From: G965226155 sp965226155
GTDB lineage: Bacteria > Pseudomonadota > Gammaproteobacteria > Eutrophobiales > Eutrophobiaceae
Assembly: GCA_965226155.1 (NCBI GenBank)
Contig: OZ245331.1
Coordinates: 62,001 to 126,000, forward strand
DNA: 64,000 nt
Direction of reading: 5' to 3'
The first letter of the stretch is position 1; the number at the start of each line of letters is the position of its first letter. A model generated the notes under the pieces. The model had not been told where the DNA came from. It searched no databases and worked only from the letters and a program-made list of their open reading frames with translations. Below, in pieces: positions 51,488 to 60,626 of this stretch. A program made the position numbers and the translations under genes.

Positions 51488-52534
51488 ATGGATTTAAATA
51501 TTGAATTACGTAGTGATACATTTACTACACCGACGCAAAAAATGCGTGATGCCATGCGTGATGCCTTAGTTGGTGATGATGTATTTCATGAGGATCCTAC
51601 CGTAAGACTACTCGAAGAACGTGCAGCAGATCTATTTAACAAGGAAGCAGCCATGTTTTGCGCAACTGGGACAATGGCAAATCAGATCGCAGTAATGATA
51701 TTTTGTGATTACGGCGATCAAGTACTAGTACACAAGCAGTCACATATTTATAATCTTGAAAATAATAGTTTGTCTACGTCATGTGGTGTACAACCTCGTA
51801 TAATCGAAGCGAAAAACGGCTTTTATGATATAGATGATGTAGAACAGGAGCTTCACACTGCAGAAACGCAAGTCGCACCAACAACACTTATATGCCTTGA
51901 AAACACATTTGACCTAAATCAGGGTCTTGCAATACCGGCAAGTCATATAAATGAAATTTGTGATTTCGCCCATAGCAAAAAAGTGAAGGTTTTTATGGAC
52001 GGCGCACGTATCTTTAATGCAGCCGTCGCACTGAATAGTGATGTTGCAGCCCTTAGTGAATCTGTTGATGCCGTAGCAGTTTGTCTTAGTAAAGGGTTAG
52101 CGTGCCCAGTTGGCTCACTATTGATGGGCAGTACTGCTTTTATCAATGAAGCTCGACGCATGCGCCAACGTCTGGGTGGCGGCTGGCGCCAGGCAGGTGT
52201 GCTGGCGGCGACGGGACTTGTGGCATTTGATGAAATGATCGATAGGCTGGTCGATGATCATAAAAATGCACAATTATTAGCGCAAGGATTGAAGGACCTG
52301 GGATATGAAATTGATCTGTCTCAGGTTCATACAAATATAATTCGAGTAAACTTGAGGCAACAGCAGATCAAAGCCTTGTATTTTTGTGAATATCTAGAAG
52401 CAGAAAATATTCTTGTTAAAAACGTAGGTCAATATTTGATACGGATGGTTACCCATAAAGATTTTCATAATGAGCAAATTGACCGTGTATTAAAAACAAG
52501 TGAGAGATTGCTTGCCACTCTTCAAATTCATTAA
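51488..52534 (+). CDS. ltaE: Threonine-aldolase-like PLP enzyme
   Basis: The 348-residue fold-type I PLP enzyme of the beta-eliminating lyase/threonine aldolase family opens with ELRSDTFTTPTQKMRDAMRD. The Lys that binds PLP is in VCLSKGLACPVGSLLMG, with the active-site Asp in VFMDGARIFNAA and the His in HKQSHIYNLEN. It cleaves 3-hydroxy amino acids to glycine plus aldehyde. The aldehyde could be passed to the ALDH encoded directly upstream, a logical pair. It is encoded on the plus strand, convergent with the ALDH at 52773. Confidence 0.88.
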   Translation: MDLNIELRSDTFTTPTQKMRDAMRDALVGDDVFHEDPTVRLLEERAADLFNKEAAMFCATGTMANQIAVMIFCDYGDQVLVHKQSHIYNLENNSLSTSCGVQPRIIEAKNGFYDIDDVEQELHTAETQVAPTTLICLENTFDLNQGLAIPASHINEICDFAHSKKVKVFMDGARIFNAAVALNSDVAALSESVDAVAVCLSKGLACPVGSLLMGSTAFINEARRMRQRLGGGWRQAGVLAATGLVAFDEMIDRLVDDHKNAQLLAQGLKDLGYEIDLSQVHTNIIRVNLRQQQIKALYFCEYLEAENILVKNVGQYLIRMVTHKDFHNEQIDRVLKTSERLLATLQIH

Positions 52535-52772
52535 AAGGTTGTTCGCTCGAACTTGGTAATCACTTTGGTCTGCTATCGCCTGGGAGGCGGTGGCCTTTCG
52601 CAGGTTTAGCTTAGCGCATCAACCATTAATACCAGGTTTTAGCCTGTGTAACACTGGGAAGCATATATACCTATTTAGAATTGACAATCCTGTTTCAGGA
52701 ACTCTTACCAACAAATATCGATCTTTCAAGCATCTAATGATCAATATATACAAATTGCATTTATTTAGTGAA

Positions 52773-54281
52773 TTATAGCAAGGTGATCCAAACTGATTTT
52801 GTTTCTAGGAAATTTTCCAGTTGCTCGGGCCCCATATCCTTACCAAATCCCGATTGCTTGTAACCGCCAAAAGGCATGGCAGGATCCAGTGTTGCATGTT
52901 GGTTAACATAAACAGTACCTGCCTGCAGTTGTGGGATTATACGATGCACTTCACTCAAATTATTGGAATAAATCGCAGCCGCCAGACCGTAGTCGCTATT
53001 ATTAGCAAGCGTCACGGCTTCTTCATTTGTGCTAAACGACGCTGACACCAATACAGGACCAAATATTTCTTCACAAACGATTTTCATTTCGGGTTTACAG
53101 TCTGCAAAGACAGTAGGCTCAACAAAATAACCAGGTTGGTCAAGACGATTACCGCCGCATATCAGTCTGGCGCCTTCTGATTTGCCGCTGTCTATGTAGG
53201 ACATCACTTTATTTAATTGACGTTCCGACACCAACGGTCCGATAAAACAGTCAGGATCCAGACCAGCAGCCAAAGGTAGATCCTTGGAAAATGCAGCCAG
53301 AGCGGTAAGGAACTCTTCATAAATACTTTCGTGGATGTAGGCACGGGTCCCAGCGTCACAGGCCTGACCTGTATTGAAAAATACGCCATCAGCAACATTT
53401 GCTACCGCTTTTTCGATATCTACATCAGCTAATACAATTACCGGTGACTTGCCTCCCAATTCCATAGTTGTACGTTTCATGCTTTGCATGGCCGTGCTGC
53501 CGATAATACGTCCTGTACGTGTTGAACCTGTGAAGGTCAATTTATTAATTCCAGGATTCGCCGCAATGGCAACACCGGTTACGTCACCGGCACCAGTCAC
53601 AATGTTGATAACGCCATCGGGGATACCCACCTCTTGTGCCAATTCGGCAAAGCGTAAGGCGGTGAGCGATGTCAATTCAGAAGGTTTAACCACAACGGTA
53701 CAACCAACAGCGAGCGCTGCACCTAACTTCCAGGATAAAGTAATCAACGGAAAATTCCACGGAATAATGCAACCCACGACACCAACTGCTTCTTTACGGG
53801 TAAAGGCAACACGTTCCCCAGGCAAAGTGGCCGGTGCAACATGGCGGCCTTCTATCTTGCTCGACCAGCCAGCAAAATAACGTAGGTTATCAATTGCGCT
53901 TTGCACATCCACTTCAGTGGCAATGCCAACAGATTTGCCTACATCAATGGATTCCAATTCACCCAGTTCTTGTGCGTTCTGCTCCAATAGATCTGCCAAC
54001 TTAAATAAAAGTCTTTCTCGTTCCATTGGACTTAATTGGCTCCATGCACCACCATCAAACTCACGTCTAGCAGCTTTCACTGCCTGATCAACATGGGCAG
54101 CCGAAGCTTGTGGTATCACGGTAAGCGCACCTTCCGTCGAAGGCTCAATAACTTCGATATAATCATCGACATCACTAATCCACTTGCCGTCAATAAACAT
54201 GCCCTGTTTCTTATTAAGAAAAGCCCATGTATTGTCTGTCAGATTGTATTTTTCAAGATAAGATCTTACTGTAGGCGTCAT
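52773..54281 (-). CDS. Aldehyde dehydrogenase
   Basis: The 502-residue ALDH has the hallmark FINGKW-type opening (MFIDGKWISDVDDYIEVIEP), IIPWNFPLITLSWKLGAALA, catalytic Glu in MELGGKSPVIVLAD, and Cys in VFFNTGQACDAGTRAYI. The C-terminal MPFGGYKQSGFGKDMGPEQL is intact. It is only moderately similar to the enzyme at 49968, so the two probably act on different aldehydes. It is on the minus strand, convergent to the threonine-aldolase gene. Confidence 0.92.
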   Translation of the reverse strand: MTPTVRSYLEKYNLTDNTWAFLNKKQGMFIDGKWISDVDDYIEVIEPSTEGALTVIPQASAAHVDQAVKAARREFDGGAWSQLSPMERERLLFKLADLLEQNAQELGELESIDVGKSVGIATEVDVQSAIDNLRYFAGWSSKIEGRHVAPATLPGERVAFTRKEAVGVVGCIIPWNFPLITLSWKLGAALAVGCTVVVKPSELTSLTALRFAELAQEVGIPDGVINIVTGAGDVTGVAIAANPGINKLTFTGSTRTGRIIGSTAMQSMKRTTMELGGKSPVIVLADVDIEKAVANVADGVFFNTGQACDAGTRAYIHESIYEEFLTALAAFSKDLPLAAGLDPDCFIGPLVSERQLNKVMSYIDSGKSEGARLICGGNRLDQPGYFVEPTVFADCKPEMKIVCEEIFGPVLVSASFSTNEEAVTLANNSDYGLAAAIYSNNLSEVHRIIPQLQAGTVYVNQHATLDPAMPFGGYKQSGFGKDMGPEQLENFLETKSVWITLL

Positions 54282-54451
54282 GATTTCTGTCTCACTTCGT
54301 ATCGTTAATTTATCTGTTCATCGTTTTTTTTATTACATTAAGAAAGAACATTTATTCATAGAACTCCCGTCAAAAGTCATCTAAATGAATTATTTTGGCT
54401 AGCACAACATGTCTACAATTTTAGTTTTACTTAATATAAGTTTTAACAGGA

Positions 54452-55315
54452 TCAAAAAAATTCTTTATCCAATCTTTCCAATGTTGAATGCCTACCCCCT
54501 TCAGTACAGACAATATAATCTTTCAATAACTCTTGAAATCGATCCCGCCCAAAACTTACAGAATGTCCACAATGAACAACGCGAACTGGAAGGTCCAATA
54601 ATTTCTTACATGATTCCACATATGTTTCTTTGTCAGACTCTGGAAGGAAGTCGATGAATAGTGTGTCATAAACAATATCCCCTGAAAAAAAGATCCCTGT
54701 CTCTTTTTCCCACAATCCAATAGCGCCTTCAGAATGTCCAGGCATATGAATCACTTCAAAAGCCCGATCACCAAGATCAATCACATCACCGTGTTCCACT
54801 GTACTTGATGCTGAACAGGATGGAATCTGAAATTTATCTGGGTCATATCCTTCAGAAGGGACGGCAGTAATTAAATATTCAGGCGCTTTTTCATTAAACT
54901 CTTCTTCACTCATTCCATAAGTCGACAGATAATCCTTCCACCACGTTGGATCCATCTTGTTAAACACATTAACCATCTCGCGGTAACCTAACACTGCTGT
55001 TTCTTCCCAAAAGCTTTCCATTCGGTGAGCTTCCGCCTTGTGGATAAGTCGTTCTTCAAATTCGTAAAAACCACCCACATGATCAGCATGAAAGTGAGTC
55101 GCGATATGTGATATAGGATTTTGCGTAACCTCTTCCATTGCATCTTTCAACGGTGCTAAAGCAAATCCACTATCTATAAGTAAATCCTTATCTCGACCCT
55201 TAACATGCCAGATGTTGCAACGAGCGAATTTGGTGACGTGTGGTTCCCACATATAGGTAACGTCATCATCTATTTTTTTCCATTCAAACCACTTATCTGC
55301 TACTTTCATGTTCAC
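54452..55315 (-). CDS. Metallo-beta-lactamase-fold hydrolase
   Basis: The 287-residue protein has the MBL metal motifs: THFHADHVGGF (His-x-His-x-Asp-His) at about 86-96, VIHMPGHSEGAIGLW (His), FFSGDIVYDTLF (Asp) and VVHCGHSVSFGRD (His). It would bind two metals and hydrolyse a lactone, thioester or similar. The GTG at 55315 has AGGTG at suitable spacing (seven bases); the ATG at 55309 is an alternative. It is divergent from the DenD-like gene, and the GntR-type palindrome lies between them. Confidence 0.88.
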   Translation of the reverse strand: MNMKVADKWFEWKKIDDDVTYMWEPHVTKFARCNIWHVKGRDKDLLIDSGFALAPLKDAMEEVTQNPISHIATHFHADHVGGFYEFEERLIHKAEAHRMESFWEETAVLGYREMVNVFNKMDPTWWKDYLSTYGMSEEEFNEKAPEYLITAVPSEGYDPDKFQIPSCSASSTVEHGDVIDLGDRAFEVIHMPGHSEGAIGLWEKETGIFFSGDIVYDTLFIDFLPESDKETYVESCKKLLDLPVRVVHCGHSVSFGRDRFQELLKDYIVCTEGGRHSTLERLDKEFF

Positions 55316-55467
55316 AAGAATTCACCTTTATCAGTTGTTTATGAATAACGTTTACTACTTCCAGACACCCATCACGGTGCCAAAATAGAAGATAAACTAT
55401 CAGGTATGGCCTAACGCATTAATAATGTGGAATCACAATTTAATTTGACACACTGTATCATGATTGT

Positions 55468-55483
55468 ATATTGTTAACAATAT
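55468..55483. promoter_or_regulatory. Putative GntR operator, site 2
   Basis: ATATTGTTAACAATAT is a perfect 16 bp palindrome between the divergent MBL and DenD-like genes. It differs from the core at 49444-49459 only at one central base. Confidence 0.55.
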
Positions 55484-55583
55484 CCAATAATTATCAGAAT
55501 TATTAACCGATGTTTCTTGCCTAAAACTGAATCAACTTCAGTCCGTTTACATAACCCAAATTATTGATAATTAGGAGAAAAAT

Positions 55584-56573
55584 GTGAAAATTCTAATTAC
55601 TGACTGCGATGGTGTTTGGGGTCATCTCGCGGCAGCTAAAGTTCTTGATAATTCCGAACTCATCGATAGCTGTGGTAATAAATCTAAAATTGAAACCCTA
55701 TTTTTATTTGTCAATGAAGCACCTTGGGACGCCACGTTGATAAGTGATGATCGAGTAGAAATCATCCAAGGAAACATTTCCAATAAACATGATATGGATA
55801 ATGCCATTATTGATAATAATATCGATTGCATCATTCATATCGAAAACCTACCGCCGTCGAGTGAAGAAAATATTGAGGCCATGCTAGATAAGAATATACA
55901 GGGAACGCTGAATATCTTGGAGGCTTGCCGTAAACTCGATAATGCACCACAACTTATATTTTGTAGCTCTTGTGCCGTGTTTCCAGCAAAACTGAAGTCT
56001 CCTGCTGACGAAAATACGAACATGCTCCCAGCACAAAGTACTTATGGCACAACTAAAGCGGTAGGGGAACTATTGCTAAACAATTATACGAAAAAAGGTT
56101 TTATAGATGGCCGCTCAGCACGTTGGCCGACTATGGTAAGTTGGAAACCCTATATTGGCGCTGCTGATTTGTTACCTGGGCTTTTTAAAGAGGTGTTTAA
56201 TGGTGAAGATATCATTATCCCGATTCATCCGGAGACGGAGATCTATATTACGGGGTATCGCAATCTGAACAACAACTTAATTAAACTGCAAGGTATTCCC
56301 AAAGCTGCATTAGGAGACAACCGAGCACTAATCTTCCCCGGTATTACTTGTACACTCAATGATATTATTTCCACCATTAAACAAGTTAGCAATGAAAGGC
56401 AAATCACTATTGGCGATATCGTCGAAGAATATGACAATAAGCTACAAAACGAAATCGGTTTATTTAATAAACGCGTGAGTCTAAAAAAAGCGGAACAACT
56501 CGGACTATCTATGGATACTCTATTGGGAATAGTTAACGATTATCTTGATGACTATTTATCCTTGTGTCAGTAA
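55584..56573 (+). CDS. DenD-like NAD-dependent epimerase/dehydrogenase (extended SDR)
   Basis: The 329-residue protein has an extended-SDR fold: LIFCSSCAVFPAKL (Ser), STYGTTKAVGELLLNNYTKK (Tyr-x3-Lys), and GFIDGRSARWPTM. The last resembles the GF-x-DGR-x-x-R-x-PT of D-erythronate dehydrogenase relatives. The N-terminal glycine loop is unusual: TDCDGVWG instead of TGxxGxxG, so the first Gly is Asp. Either it binds cofactor poorly or uses an altered loop. It starts at GTG with AGGAG six bases upstream. The downstream MFS gene is on the other strand. It probably oxidises a sugar acid or another hydroxy acid. Confidence 0.75.
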   Translation: MKILITDCDGVWGHLAAAKVLDNSELIDSCGNKSKIETLFLFVNEAPWDATLISDDRVEIIQGNISNKHDMDNAIIDNNIDCIIHIENLPPSSEENIEAMLDKNIQGTLNILEACRKLDNAPQLIFCSSCAVFPAKLKSPADENTNMLPAQSTYGTTKAVGELLLNNYTKKGFIDGRSARWPTMVSWKPYIGAADLLPGLFKEVFNGEDIIIPIHPETEIYITGYRNLNNNLIKLQGIPKAALGDNRALIFPGITCTLNDIISTIKQVSNERQITIGDIVEEYDNKLQNEIGLFNKRVSLKKAEQLGLSMDTLLGIVNDYLDDYLSLCQ

Positions 56574-56614
56574 TAATCGAATAATACATATTCTTGAATT
56601 TAAATTAGCATAAG

Positions 56615-57805
56615 TTATACCGTGACATCAGCTTCTCTAAGAATTGATTTTGACGCGCCGCTATATAACACAACATATAAAAAAAGGAGAATTGAAATTG
56701 ATGTGAGTACTGCATAAGCCCAACCCACCGATCCATATCCATAGATATCAACTAATAAACCAATAATAACCGGTCCAGCACCAAGACCCATTGATTGAAA
56801 AGCGGGTGTGAGTACACTGCACCGACCATTCCAATCTATTTCGGCGATTAATCCGAATAAATAAACACTACCGACCCCCCAAAATATGCTAAAGAAAATA
56901 ACATAGAGAGTAAACTCACTAGCGGTAAAATTTCCGCTATATAAAATCACCAGTACAGTCATAATTGCAGTTGGTAGAACAACTGGCCATATTCGCCCAA
57001 AACGAGTCCCGATACAGATAGGTACCAATGGGCCAATGACCCCAATTCCCGTAGCCAGAGCAAAGCCAAGACTGATTTGACTTCGTGTTACATCCTGTGC
57101 AACTGCCATACGTTCAGCAAAAGCCCAGAACCCCCCGGGTCCAATGAACCATATTGCTAAAGCTAATAGACCTAATGCGGGAAGCCATTTTAACTGTGCG
57201 TGTACTAATGTAGTGTCAGTCCGACTTATTTTCTGAGCCTTCTCAGATTGGACGGGCAACCACGATAATATGAAAACAGTCATCAATGCAGAGCCAAGTA
57301 AAACAAGTACCATTGCATTACGACCAAAAATATCGTTAAGAGTTGATGAGTAAAAAATTGCAACCGCAGTTACAACGACAGTAACAATCATAGCAATTCC
57401 AAAATTGCGATCCGGATTGCGTGTGTCAGCCAATACTGCAAAACTGATTGAATATAAAATTCCCTCGCCCAATAACCCGGTCAAAATCCGAGCTGTGAGA
57501 ATATACGCGTAATTATCGAGCAACATCGTAACGGTATGACCTATGATTGAAATCACAATGGCAGCCATCACTAATTTCCGCCAATTAAACCGATTAACCC
57601 AAAAGGGGCCAGTTAAAGATGTGAGCGCAATAGCATAATATTCACCTCCGGACAGTACACCAGCCCATGTACTGCTTAATGAAAGGGACTCCATCATAGA
57701 ACCGAGGTATATCGGCATAAGAAAATATATAGCTGAACCCGAGAGCGTTAACATTGCTCCGGCAGAAATCACTTTCCATTCCGCAGGCCTTTGTTCATCA
57801 GTCAT
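56615..57805 (-). CDS. MFS transporter
   Basis: The 396-residue membrane protein has 12 hydrophobic segments and MFS-like loops (NRFNWRKLVMAAIVISIIGH, ARILTGLLGEGILYSISFAV, RNPDRNFGIAMIV). AAGGGGG before the ATG is a strong ribosome site. It is the last gene of the molybdenum-hydroxylase operon on the minus strand and probably imports the substrate or exports a product. It has no clear substrate signature. Confidence 0.88.
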   Translation of the reverse strand: MTDEQRPAEWKVISAGAMLTLSGSAIYFLMPIYLGSMMESLSLSSTWAGVLSGGEYYAIALTSLTGPFWVNRFNWRKLVMAAIVISIIGHTVTMLLDNYAYILTARILTGLLGEGILYSISFAVLADTRNPDRNFGIAMIVTVVVTAVAIFYSSTLNDIFGRNAMVLVLLGSALMTVFILSWLPVQSEKAQKISRTDTTLVHAQLKWLPALGLLALAIWFIGPGGFWAFAERMAVAQDVTRSQISLGFALATGIGVIGPLVPICIGTRFGRIWPVVLPTAIMTVLVILYSGNFTASEFTLYVIFFSIFWGVGSVYLFGLIAEIDWNGRCSVLTPAFQSMGLGAGPVIIGLLVDIYGYGSVGWAYAVLTSISILLFLYVVLYSGASKSILREADVTV

Positions 57806-57845
57806 AGAAGGCCCCCTTTCTGTCCAAATTCATCTCCCTTATAAA

Positions 57846-60128
57846 CTACTTTTTATCTGCATGTATCGCCGCCAGTATGCGCTCTGCCGTAAAAGGGATC
57901 TGTTGCAGGGATACACCCACTGCATCGCGTACAGCATTAGCAATCGCCGGTGCAGTGGGAACAACCGGTCCCTCCGACACAGCGCGACCACCATAAGGAC
58001 CGTAATCGGATTCCGTATCCAGAAATTTAGTGATGATCTCGGGCATGTCTTTCACGGTAGGGATTAGGTAGGACTCCAAGGAATTATTTTTTGTGCGGCC
58101 TTCTTCCACGATCAACTCTTCCATCACCGAATAACCAAAACCCATAGCGGTGCCACCCTCGGCCTGTCCAAGGGCACCATCAGGATTGAGGATCCTTCCG
58201 GCATCCTGCACCAACACCAGTTTCTCTACCGTTAACTCTCCAGTTTCAATGTCAACCAGTACCTGGGCAATCTTTGCACCATAGGTATAAAAAGCACAAG
58301 TATTATTGTAAACCTTATCATCAAATATTCCTTCCGGGTACTCTGCTGAATAATACCCCGTATTCGCTAACACCCGACTTTTTGCCCGGGCAACACTAGC
58401 TAGATCAGCAATGCTATATTTTGTCTGCTGCCCATCTACATAAAGTTGACCATTCTTAAGTCCCAATAATTTGATGGGGGAATCAGTCAATTCTACTGCT
58501 GACTTTAGCAACGATTCCCGAATTGGTTCTGCTGCACGTATAACAGCATGACCACAAATGTGCGTTACCCGGGAGGCACAAGCGGATCCAGCTTCCAAAG
58601 TTTTATCTGTATCTGGCCGAATGACCAGTACATCAGATAGATTGACACCCAATGACTCCGCGGCAATCTGGGCCAACACCGTGTGAGAACCCTGTCCGTA
58701 TTCCACAACACCACAGCGTAACGTCACCGATCCGTCCATATGCATTTCCAGTTCCATATACGCTGTGTCGACCACCTTTGGACCGAACAGATAACCCTGC
58801 ATCATCGAGGCCACGCCCCAACCACGACGCAAATGTGGCGCGGGCTTGCGTTCAATTTCATGACGACGGTCATAAGCAGACAGGCTCACGGCTTCTTTCA
58901 AGGTATTACGCATACCACTGCCGTCCAATGCGGTCACACCCGTTGCCTTTTTCTGACCAGTTTCTATACCGTTGAGCATGCGCAATTCAACCGGGTCCAT
59001 ATTTAATTCACGCGCCAGCTCATCCATCTGCCGCTCTGATGCAAACTGCGCCTGTGGCATACCAAAGCCACGCATGGCCCCACCAGTGGGGTTGTTGGTC
59101 AACACGGCATAGGCATCGATACGTGAACTGGGTACGAAATAAGGTCCGCTGGCATGAATGGTAAAGACATCCATGACCTGCTTGGTCATGTTGGCATAGG
59201 GCCCACCATCGGCATAGCCTTCTACCTTAATCGCGGTTAACTTGCCGTCCTTTGTTGCCCCCAGTTTATGTTTGACGGTAATGGGATGGCGTTTAACATG
59301 GGTTCGTATCGATTCTTCACGTGTACGGATCATACGAACGGGCTTGCCAGTACACTGTGTCAACAAGGCGGCATGGATCTGCACATGGGTCTCGTCTTTG
59401 CCACCAAAGGCACCCCCTACATAAGGCACAATAACCCGCACCTGGGATTCCGGCAGGCCCAAAGAACGGGCAATCTGTCTGCGATCACGATGTGGTGCCT
59501 GACAACCAGCGTAGACGACAATCACACCGTTTTCATCATGTTTGGAGACCGCCCCTTCCGGTTCCAGGAAAGCCTGTTCCATTAGCTGTGTGTTGTAAAT
59601 ATTTTCAATAATGATATCTGCCTCTGCAAATCCTGCCTCAACATCGCCCTGCTCTGCTAAATGGTGAGCATAGATATTTCCACGATCCGGCCACACCTGC
59701 TGAGCACCCGGCTTTACGGCTTCCATCACATCGAATATTCCTTTTATAGGTTCGTATTCGACTTTTATCGCATCCAGTGCAGCCTGTACGGTTGACTCAT
59801 CAATGGCTGCCACAGCAACTAGCGCATCGCCCTGATAACGGGTACAAGAACCCGTTTCAATCAGTAATGGTTGATCAGTGTCATACAAGTCATAACTGTT
59901 CTCGCCTGGGATGTCTTCACCGGTGAGAACCGCCATCACACCAGGGATTTGCCTTGCTTTCGTGGCATCGATCTTAAGGACGCGAGCATAAGGATGTTGC
60001 GTATAAAGCAAGCGTCCAATTAGCATTTCCGAGGAATAGAAATCTGTAGTGTATTTTGCTTTACCGGTAATGATGTCGCGGTATCCTTTAGCTGGAGTAC
60101 GTTTTCCGATTACAGCAAAATCAGTCAT
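57846..60128 (-). CDS. Molybdenum hydroxylase, large (molybdopterin) subunit
   Basis: The protein of about 760 residues belongs to the xanthine dehydrogenase/CoxL family. Marks are VGGAFGGKDETHVQIHA (Mo-cofactor), GGAMRGFGMPQAQFASER, EYGQGSHTVLAQIAAE and AVSEGPVVPTAPAIANAV near the C-terminus with the active-site Glu. It hydroxylates a heteroaromatic ring or aldehyde with water. No AYRGAGR typical of CO dehydrogenase (Cys form) is seen, so carbon monoxide oxidation is unlikely. The second of two adjacent ATGs at 60128 has AGGAG at proper spacing, right after the FeS subunit stop. It is the last of the three subunits. Confidence 0.9.
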   Translation of the reverse strand: MTDFAVIGKRTPAKGYRDIITGKAKYTTDFYSSEMLIGRLLYTQHPYARVLKIDATKARQIPGVMAVLTGEDIPGENSYDLYDTDQPLLIETGSCTRYQGDALVAVAAIDESTVQAALDAIKVEYEPIKGIFDVMEAVKPGAQQVWPDRGNIYAHHLAEQGDVEAGFAEADIIIENIYNTQLMEQAFLEPEGAVSKHDENGVIVVYAGCQAPHRDRRQIARSLGLPESQVRVIVPYVGGAFGGKDETHVQIHAALLTQCTGKPVRMIRTREESIRTHVKRHPITVKHKLGATKDGKLTAIKVEGYADGGPYANMTKQVMDVFTIHASGPYFVPSSRIDAYAVLTNNPTGGAMRGFGMPQAQFASERQMDELARELNMDPVELRMLNGIETGQKKATGVTALDGSGMRNTLKEAVSLSAYDRRHEIERKPAPHLRRGWGVASMMQGYLFGPKVVDTAYMELEMHMDGSVTLRCGVVEYGQGSHTVLAQIAAESLGVNLSDVLVIRPDTDKTLEAGSACASRVTHICGHAVIRAAEPIRESLLKSAVELTDSPIKLLGLKNGQLYVDGQQTKYSIADLASVARAKSRVLANTGYYSAEYPEGIFDDKVYNNTCAFYTYGAKIAQVLVDIETGELTVEKLVLVQDAGRILNPDGALGQAEGGTAMGFGYSVMEELIVEEGRTKNNSLESYLIPTVKDMPEIITKFLDTESDYGPYGGRAVSEGPVVPTAPAIANAVRDAVGVSLQQIPFTAERILAAIHADKK

Positions 60129-60138
60129 CATCGATCTC

Positions 60139-60624
60139 CTAACGTTGGACCTGGGTACGCAGATCGGTTGCAGCTGCCACAACAGCGTCTATGATGGGTC
60201 GGTAATTTGTACAGCGACAGAGGTTTCCTTCTATGGCCTCCTTTATTTCATCCAGTGACGGATTCGTATTCCGGTTCAATAAAGCGAAACTAGACATGAT
60301 CATACCCGTAGTACAGTAGCCGCATTGAAAGCCCCATTCCTGGGCAAAGTGATGTTGAACTGGATGTAACTTACCTTGTTTCTCCAGACCTTCCACTGTA
60401 ACAATGTCGGCACCTTCTGCTTGTGCAGCCAACACTAGGCAACTATTAACGGCCTCCCCATTCATTACAATCACACAGGTTCCACAATCACCCTGACCAC
60501 ATCCTTCTTTTGCCCCGGTAAGACCCAAGTCTTCACGTAATACTCGCAATAATGTTTTACTCGGTGTGGTCACCACAGTTGTAGGAACGGTGTTAACCTT
60601 AAAACTGATTTCATTCTTAGTCAT
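60139..60624 (-). CDS. Molybdenum hydroxylase, [2Fe-2S] subunit
   Basis: The 161-residue protein has two iron-sulfur clusters. The plant-type one is CGQGDCGTCVIVMNGEAVNS (four Cys with the NSC). The C-terminal one is FQCGYCTTGMIMSSFALL with NLCRCTNYRPIIDAV. This is the electron-transfer subunit shared by carbon monoxide, nicotine, quinoline and xanthine-type dehydrogenases. It is encoded between the FAD and Mo subunits. Its start lies two bases after the FAD-subunit stop. Confidence 0.93.
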   Translation of the reverse strand: MTKNEISFKVNTVPTTVVTTPSKTLLRVLREDLGLTGAKEGCGQGDCGTCVIVMNGEAVNSCLVLAAQAEGADIVTVEGLEKQGKLHPVQHHFAQEWGFQCGYCTTGMIMSSFALLNRNTNPSLDEIKEAIEGNLCRCTNYRPIIDAVVAAATDLRTQVQR

Positions 60625-60626
60625 AG

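Noticed and set aside
57846..60624. Carbon monoxide dehydrogenase (coxLS)
   Set aside because: The large subunit lacks the AYRCSFR-type active-site loop of CO dehydrogenase; an amidohydrolase and ATC-hydrolase-like gene in the operon point to a heterocycle.
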